Below, piece after piece: positions 57,894 through 64,000 of a stretch of 64,000 bases of DNA; the stretch's first letter is position 1; the number at the start of each line of letters is the position of its first letter. The stretch is from Cryptomeria japonica (Eukaryota > Streptophyta > Pinopsida > Cupressales > Cupressaceae): positions 21,642,501 to 21,706,500 of the forward strand of contig NC_081413.1 of assembly GCF_030272615.1 (NCBI RefSeq), read 5' to 3'. A program made the position numbers and the translations under genes. Below the pieces are notes generated by a model. The model was not told where the DNA came from. It ran no database searches and saw only the letters and a list, made by a program, of their open reading frames with translations.

Positions 57894-58994
57894 TGAAAGG
57901 TAAATTGATGAAAACATAATGAAATAAACATGCATAATGCTAAAATATCATAAAAAGACCATTTCACCTAGCTATTTTACCTTCTCCTTCAGATTGAGCT
58001 TGATGAAGTGAAGGCACCCCTTGATAATGCTCCACTTGATGTGCTCCTTTGATTGCTGGATGTGGATGGCTCTCCAATATTGTGCACAAATGATAAGGAT
58101 GAATGATAAGGATGACATGATCAAGTTGCCAAGATGATTTCCTAGGCTCAAAAGGGCAGCATAAGCTTACTAGATTTCAAGATGTTCTGAATGAAGGGAT
58201 GGAGCCCTATTTTATAGGAAGAGGAGAGGAAAATGAATGGCTAGGATGAATTCGAGATGAAGGGCTATGATTTACTTGTGAGCTCACACAAGCTCCAAGA
58301 GAGGGTGTGGAGACCAAGAAATATGCCTTAAAGGCATTTAGTATCTCCACAATCTACAAGATGCATTGGAGGAATTAAAAATTCTCCAAAAATAGATATT
58401 ATGGGGGTTAGAAGAATAAAAAGGAATTAAAAATTCCTTGGGAGAGGGAAATGCCTAGAGGAATGTGAGATTTCGAAAATCTTACATTCATCTAGAAAAA
58501 TAGCATTTAAAGCTAGTGGCTGGATGAAAGGACAAAGAGTTGACTTTGTGGCTAATCATGATGATTAGCCATTAACGACTCATTAGGAGGGGAATTAGAG
58601 GAAATGTTAGGTGGGATTTATATTTGTAGGAGAATTTGACTAGGAGAGAGAATGAGTGGAGGGAATAAAAAATTAGAAGAATAATGTTAAGTGAGTTTAG
58701 GGAGTTTATAGAAGAATTTATTAGGTTAATGATGAATTAAGAAGATGATTTGTAGGAATCATGTAGGTTAACTAATTAATTGAAATTAATTAGCTAAGAG
58801 GAAGATTTGTGAGGATTTGATTTTTTAGAAGAATAAAGAAAGGGATTGATTTATTAAATAAATCAATCACATAATATAGTGACAATATTAATTATATTTA
58901 ATTAATATTGAGAAGAATTTTAATTATCATAATTAATTAATTAATTATGTGAGGAATTAAAAATAATTAAAATAATTATTTTTAAGTGTCTACA
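57894..58994 (-). mobile_element. 3' LTR of element C
   Basis: The inner end is certain: leftward TGTAGACACTTAAAAATAAT directly follows the PPT. The outer end at 57894 (TGAAAGG) is where copia homology stops and is a good but unproven boundary, giving about 1.1 kb. It contains AT-rich palindromic stretches near 58850-58960. Confidence 0.75.
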
Positions 58995-59040
58995 TTTTGC
59001 CCCTCTTTGAAGCAAGGTGTGATGACGCATTGATTCAAAG
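58995..59040 (-). promoter_or_regulatory. PPT of element C with perfect inverted repeat
   Basis: The reverse complement ends TTCAAAGAGGGGCAAAA at the LTR. CTTTGAA (59005-59011) and TTCAAAG (59034-59040) are perfect arms around 22 nt, as in element A. Confidence 0.85.
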
Positions 59041-59219
59041 AATAATCTTGTTTTGATGTTGATATTGGTTTGATAGGATGCCCCGACTCTCGATTTATAG
59101 ATTACGGTATGGTGATGCCCCCTCAGGAGATCAATTGAGGTATTTGAACTTTGGAGTTTTGCGAAATTAATATCCCGATAGATTTGATTCGATTGATAAG
59201 ATCTAGATTCAGTCTAGTT

Positions 59220-59806
59220 TCAAGAAGAATTCATCCTGTATAAGACAAAGACGATCAAAGTGTCTTGTTTCAGGAAGGATTCATCCTGTATAAGACATGA
59301 TTGATCACAACGTTTGGTTTTAGAAAGGATTCATCCTGTATAAGACATGATAAGAGCGTTTGGTTTCAGGAAGGATTCATCCTGTATAAGACATGATTGA
59401 TCATAGCATCTGGTTTCAGGAAGGATTCATCTTGTATAAGACATGATCGATCACAATGAACGTCTAGTTCCAGGAAGGATTCATCCTATATAAGACATGA
59501 TTAGAGCATCTGGTTTCAGGAAGGATTCATCCTGTATAAGACATGATCAACTCGTTTGGTTTCAGGAAGGATTCATCCTGTATAAGACATGATCAGATCA
59601 CAACGTTTGGTTTCAGGAAGGATTCATCCTGTATAAGACATGATCAGATCACAACGTCTGGTTTCAAGAAGGATACATCCTGTATAAGACATGATCGATC
59701 ACAACGTCTGGTTTCAGGAAGGATTCATCCTGTATAAGACATGATCAGATCACAATGTCTAGTTTCAGGAAGGATTCATCCTGTATAAGACATGATCAGA
59801 ATCATA
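59220..59806. repeat. Twelve tandem repeats of 44-54 bp with hairpin core
   Basis: Twelve units contain TCAGGAAGGATTCATCCTGT and ATAAGACATGAT, most preceded by TCTGGTT or GTTTGGTT. Inside each, CAGGA and TCCTG are inverted arms; AAGAC and GTCTGG can extend the pairing. Length varies only in the segment between TAAGACATGAT and the next TTTCAGG. On the other strand the unit matches the A-element repeats (GTCTTATACAGGAT...CCTGAAACCAGAC). Confidence 0.9.
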
Positions 59807-60909
59807 ATTGATTATGTGAGGAAAAAAAAGAAAAATAGAGGAAGAAAAATTAGGGTGGAAGGGATAAATGAGGAAGATATATGAAGTAGTTGTGAGGTAT
59901 TTGGAAAGAAGAATAAGAGATGTGAGACCACGGAGGCAAATGGGGGCGATTGAGAACTCCATGGGATTATTGAGTTTAGGATTTGATGGAATGATGGTGA
60001 GATTTTGTTCACAACAAATGTGGAGAGCCAACCTAGTTTGATGTTGCCCTGAGTGGCTTGCACCATTGCTTATAGAAATCAAGATGCCATGAGAAACCCA
60101 GGGCATGGACTGACTCTGTAGACAAACAGGAATTTCTTGCACACAACAATGCAAGTGTTAAGAAACACTAATACAAAGTTGTGCGTTCGTGCAAGGAAAC
60201 CCTCAAACATACCGATACCTCTTGTACATGAGAAGGTAAGTGTTGATAAACACTAGTACTAGGTCACTGGTTTATACAAGAAGGATCCAAAACATGCCAT
60301 ACTATGAAATATGCCCCAGTATGCACCTATCATAACATACCTGGATATGGAAGAACCTAGGCAGTCGTAAATAGTGGTAGTTGTAGGGCAAAAGATGCAA
60401 GCCTATATGAAAAGATCTAACAAAATCTAACAAGTCTCTTCCTTGCGACCAAATGATACCTCTTGCCAAGAGTAGAACTAGGATGGACTTGGGAATGTTT
60501 CTCAAAACTTCTTGAAGCTTATACAGAGGCATAAAAGCGTAGTTTCACTGGGACATTTCTTGTTCATGACTTAGGTGAAGACTCATCATCATACGCATGT
60601 TTTATTGGGAGGCAGAAAAGAAGGAATGTTGTGCATGGGTGGGCTAGATGGCAGATGATCTGTAGTATCGACATGATAGATAGTGGATCTGGTTATTTAC
60701 CTTGGCGCCTGCATAGAAGTTTTCACCAAGATACTTGCCCATAGTGCCAGGAATTGTTTTCTTTCTTTTTCTTTCTTTTTTCTTTTTTTCTTAATTTTTT
60801 TGTATCATAAGGTGCCTGTTTGCCAGGTTTGCACCAAAGTGACAATTTTTTCATGATCTTTTTTTTTCATTTTTTAATTTTTTTTGACAATTTAAGACTT
60901 TCTGAGGAC
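59807..60909 (-). other. Element C spacer, no gene
   Basis: 1.1 kb between the hairpin array and the integrase stop. Two short direct-repeat-like segments with AACACTA...ACAAG words occur near 60160-60290. 60700-60840 matches the TTTTCACCA-rich block of element B. No PMD-like ORF is visible here, unlike B. Confidence 0.6.
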
Positions 60910-61860
60910 TAAGCATAAAACCTTTTGAGGTGCATGATATTCATCGGATCATCCAAAGGATCGCCTTCAGGAGTAGCCAACTGATAAGCTCCTGATCCAT
61001 ATTTCGCTATGATTACATATGGTCCAAGCCAATTAGGCTCGAACTTGCCTTTCTTTTCTCTTTCTTGTAGATTTTTCTAATTCTCCATGAGGACAAGATC
61101 ACCAACTTGGAATTCTCAGGTTCTGACTTTTTTATGATAACTCATGCGCAAATGATTTTGATATACTCGGAGATGATTCAAGGCCTTGAGGCACCTTTCA
61201 TCTAACAATTCTAGCTCTTGTAAGCGGGCAATTCTGTATTCTTCCTCTGGTAGGATGTTTTGCAGCGATACCCTTAGAGAGGGGATCTCGATCTCAAGGG
61301 GAAGGATAGCTTCAGAACCAAATACTAGGGAATAAGGAGTGGCACCTATGGGGGTGTAGATGGAGGTGCGGTAGGCCCACAATGCAGGATGGATTTGGAG
61401 GTGCCAATCATGAACCACTTCATTGACTGTCTTTTTGAGGATTTTTATTAGGGTTTTATTAGAAGCCTCAGCTTGGCCATTGCCTTGGGGATAATATGGA
61501 GTGGAGAAGTGGTGTTGGATGTTGAATTTTTGGTAGAGTTCTTTGACATCCTAGTTTTTAAATTGTTTACCATTATCTGTGATGATAACTTTTGGGATGT
61601 CATATCGGCAGATTAGGTAGTTCAGGATGAATTTGGATATTTGCTTGCGGGTGGTGAAAGTAAGAGGGATAGCCTCTACCCACTTGGTGAAGTATTCAGT
61701 GGCGGTGATAATGAATTTATGTCCATTGGAAGATGAAGAGTGGATTTTCCCAATGAGATCGAGCCCCCACTGCGAGAAGGGCCATGGTGTAATGAATGGC
61801 TGCAATTCTTGTGACGGTGCATGAATCTTGTCACCATGCTGCTAGCAAGGGATGCATTTC
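60910..61860 (-). pseudogene. Integrase core and C-terminal domain, element C
   Basis: The reverse strand reads WPFSQWGLDLIGKI, a catalytic-core start with the first D, then ATEYFTKWVEAIPL, VIITDNGKQFKN with the second D, and YYPQGNGQAEASNKTL with the E, so the DDE triad is intact. HDWHLQIHPALWAYRTS, GATPYSLVFGSEAILP and the GPY C-terminal domain (VGDLVLMEN, FEPNWLGPYVI, MHLKRFYA) follow. Stops: TAG after QFKN (about 61556), TAG before EFQVGDL, and a TAA within the C-terminal domain. Integrase inserts the cDNA into the genome. The C-terminus parallels the only integrase part kept in element B. Confidence 0.9.
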
Positions 61861-62300
61861 TTCACATAGTTGTATGCATCTTCTTCCATTTTAGGCCAAT
61901 AGTATCCTGTTCTCAAAAGTTTTTTAGCCAATGTGAGTCCACTTGAGTGTGCCCCACAGATGCCCTCATGTACTTCGCGTAATGCCCATTCGGCTTCTTG
62001 TTTATCTAAACACCTTAGGAGGGAACCATCAAAATGTCTTCTAAACAAGGTGTCTGCAAGGATGGTGTAACGGGCACATCGGCGGATGAAAGTTTGTTGT
62101 TGGGTTTTGGTGAGATGTGGGGGAATGGTGTTGTCTTTGAGGAAAGCGAAGGTTTCTTGGTACCAAGGGGACTCTGGACCAATGAGAGCACACACCATTT
62201 CAGATTCTGGTAGGTCGTATGCCGGTATAAACAATTGCTCGACCAAGAACTCACACTTCTGCAGCCCTATTGTTTGTTCGTGGGATTTGATCAAACTTGA
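61842..62300 (-). pseudogene. Integrase N-terminal zinc domain and linker, element C
   Basis: The reverse strand reads EFLVEQLFIPAYDLPES, TFIRRCARYTILADTLFRR, then the H2C2 integrase zinc domain: EVHEGICGAHSSG, LLRTGYYWPKMEEDAYNYV and KKCIPC, followed by an in-frame TAG (61842), consistent with CAG to TAG. H, H, C and C ligands are all present. A frameshift near 62290 separates it from the RNase H frame. Confidence 0.85.
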
Positions 62301-62370
62301 TTGCTGTGAAATGTTGCTTAAGATCTTCAACCATGGTACGGTAGGGAAGGAGTTTATCATCTTTTGTCTT

Positions 62371-62870
62371 TTATTCATCATTGACTTGTTTTATGAGGTG
62401 TTGGGAATTGCCATAGACTTGTAATTCCTTTATTTTCCAGTGGATAGCCAAGCGTAAACCTATGATGAGGGCCTCATATTCTACTATGTTATTAGTACAT
62501 GCAAAGGCTATCTTGTCTGATTTGGGGATGCCATCTCCTTGAGGTGTGACCAATAATATTCCTGCCCTCAATCCATTTTGAGTGTAGGAGCCATCAAAAT
62601 ACAATTTCCATGTGGAGGATTTGGCAACAGTCATAATGAACTCATTTGGTAATTCTGTGAGAAGAGGATGGTCGCTTGGAAGTGGAGCTTCAGCCAACTG
62701 ATCTGCAATAACTTGTCCCTTGATTTCCTTTCTGTCCACATATTCGATGTCAAACTCACTTAGAAGCATGACCCATTTACCCGTTCTTCCAGTGAGAGCA
62801 GCTTTTGACAGGAGATATTTAAGTGGATCAATTTTAGCAATTAATTTTGTCTTGTTGTTTAGCATATAGT
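62371..62870 (-). pseudogene. RNase H end and second (archaeal-like) RNase H, element C
   Basis: The first part ends the classical RNase H/connection (LTGRTGKWVMLLSEFDIEYV). The second starts WKLYFDGSYTQNG (first catalytic D), continues CTNNIVEYEALIIGLRLAI (catalytic E) and reaches VYGNSQHLIKQ. In this family the last box is usually GDS; here the Asp codon is AAT (62407-62409), so the third acid is lost. An in-frame TAA follows NDE. Position after the first RNase H is diagnostic of Tat-lineage elements. Confidence 0.85.
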
Positions 62871-62871
62871 G

Positions 62872-63993
62872 TCATAGTTTCTGTGTGCTGAATACTAATG
62901 CCAAACATGCTCTTTCAATGGGGGTGTAGTTGAGTTCATATCCTACCAACGTCCAACTGATGTAGTAAATGGCGTGCTCCTTCCCTTGATCATCTATTTG
63001 CACCAGTAATGCCACTGTAGTAGCACATATGTACAAAATGAGGGGTTTTCCAGGGGTAGGTGGCATCAAAACTAGAGGTGATGCTAGATATTCTTTTAAT
63101 TTTTCAAAGGCCTTTTGACAGAGGCAATCCCATTTGAATTTTGTGTCTTTACGTAACAAATGTGCAAATGGATGGCACTTGTCGGCTAGTTGTGAAATGA
63201 AACACCTGATAGACTGGAGTTTTCCCTTGAGATTGCGTAGTTCTCTGAGAGTTTTTGGCAGAGGCATTTCCATAATAGCTTTTACTTTTGCGGGATCAAC
63301 CTCGATGCCTCTGCAGGAAACAATGAATCCTAGTAGTTTTTCCGATGTGATGCCAAACACACACTTTTTAGGATTTAGGCGCAGCTTGTATTTTTCCAAT
63401 CTTTCGAAGATCTGTTTTAGAATAGGGATGTGCTCTTGTCTTGTCTTGGATTTTCCTAGCAAATCATCCACATAGTCCTCCATAATTTTGTGCAAGAGGT
63501 CATGAAAAATTGTTGTCATTGCCTGTTGATATGTAGCTCCAGCATTTTTAAGGCCAAAAGGCATGACTCGGTAACAGAAAGTACCCCATGGTGTTGTGAA
63601 TGTGGTTTTATGTTGATCCTCATCTGCTATCCTGATTTGGTTGTATCCAGAAAACCCATCCATTAGCAATAGAATTTCATGTCCTACTGTAAGATCCACA
63701 ATCATATCTATGTTTGGGAGCGGGAAATCGTCTTTAGGACAAGCTATATTTAGATCTCGAAAATCTGTGCAAATGCGGATGCCCCCAACAAGTTTGCCGA
63801 CAGGAACAATGTTGGAGACCCATTCAACATAGTCTATGGGTTTGATAAATTCTACGTCTAACAACTTTTGAAGTTCTACCTTGACCAAGAGAGAAATATG
63901 CGGGTGCATTTTGCGGAGTTTTTGTTTTACAGGTTTTGCATCTGGGCAGATGACGAGATTGTGAACCACCAAGGCAGGATCCAACCCTGGCAT
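62872..63993 (-). pseudogene. Reverse transcriptase and first RNase H start, element C
   Basis: 373 open codons, cut by the window edge upstream. RT landmarks: KLVGGIRICTDFRDLN, CPKDDFPLP, LLLMDGFSGYNQI (first catalytic D), TTPWGTFCYRVMPFGLKNAG, MEDYVDDLL (YVDD intact), LRLNPKKCVFG and LLGFIVSCRGIEVDP. The RNase H part begins near KPLILYICATT and runs to ALVFSTQKL, where TGA replaces an expected Arg (CGA to TGA, 62872-62874). The frame then continues into the next entry. This is the best preserved enzyme domain in the window. Confidence 0.92.
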
Positions 63994-64000
63994 ATCGGAA

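Larger units (their letters stand above)
57894..64000 (-). mobile_element. Element C: Tat-like Ty3/gypsy retrotransposon, 3' two thirds
   Basis: Reading leftward from the window end: RT, RNase H, a second RNase H, integrase, a spacer with hairpin repeats, PPT, 3' LTR. The presence of two RNase H domains, the second of archaeal-like type, is the known signature of the Tat lineage. The element inserted into the copia copy at 57893. Gag, protease and the 5' LTR lie beyond the window. At least four stops and one frameshift make it inactive. Confidence 0.88.

Noticed and set aside
59220-59806. Regular direct repeats that superficially resemble a CRISPR array
   Set aside because: Spacers are not unique but variants of the same sequence, unit length drifts, the context is a plant LTR element, and related repeats occur in element A.

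Overview
The window looks like nuclear DNA from a large, repeat-rich plant genome. A gymnosperm such as a conifer is my best guess, but that is inference; nothing here fixes a species. Gene density is very low, nearly every recognisable coding stretch is retrotransposon-derived and broken by stops or frameshifts, and many stops fit C-to-T decay at methylated sites (CGA to TGA, CAG to TAG). I see no rRNA, tRNA, CRISPR or bacterial-type feature.

Layout. 0.1-1.7 kb: reverse-strand remnant of a chromovirus-like Ty3/gypsy element. 1.7-3.9 kb: degenerate 3' part and LTR of another element (D), hit by a tRNA-derived SINE (3930-4294) with a 21-bp target duplication. 4.9-8.3 kb: decayed Ty1/copia pol, split by a 1.48-kb solo LTR (5270-6745, TTATA duplication) and carrying a 468-bp tandem duplication. 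10.3-35.5 kb: a tandem LTR retrotransposon without pol (A: partial internal, LTR, internal, LTR). Its last LTR is interrupted by an 11.5-kb reverse-strand Ty3/gypsy element (B, 23281-34803, CCTCC duplication), which keeps gag, protease and the integrase C-terminus but has lost RT, RNase H and the integrase core.

35.5-43.5 kb: a broken gene for a multi-pass membrane protein of unknown family (reverse strand, 43522 to 39086), cut by a LINE (about 39735-41802). 44-51 kb: a solo LTR (E), GA-rich and GT/GA simple repeats, two copies of an unidentified element-borne ORF, a LINE 3' end and AT-rich direct repeats. 51-55.3 kb: mostly unassigned. 55.3-57.9 kb: 5' end of a Ty1/copia element, cut by element C (57894 to the window end), a reverse-strand Tat-like Ty3/gypsy element with RT, two RNase H domains and integrase.

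The most interesting signals are structural. Just upstream of the polypurine tract (PPT), elements A, B, C and D share a short inverted repeat whose 3' arm runs into the PPT. Elements A, B and C also carry arrays of hairpin-forming tandem repeats in their 3' regions. In B (24713-25058) the stem arms change in compensating pairs while the 15-nt loop stays nearly constant. B also carries a decayed antisense ORF resembling the plant mobile domain. These suggest selected RNA or DNA structure in the 3' regions of these retroelements.
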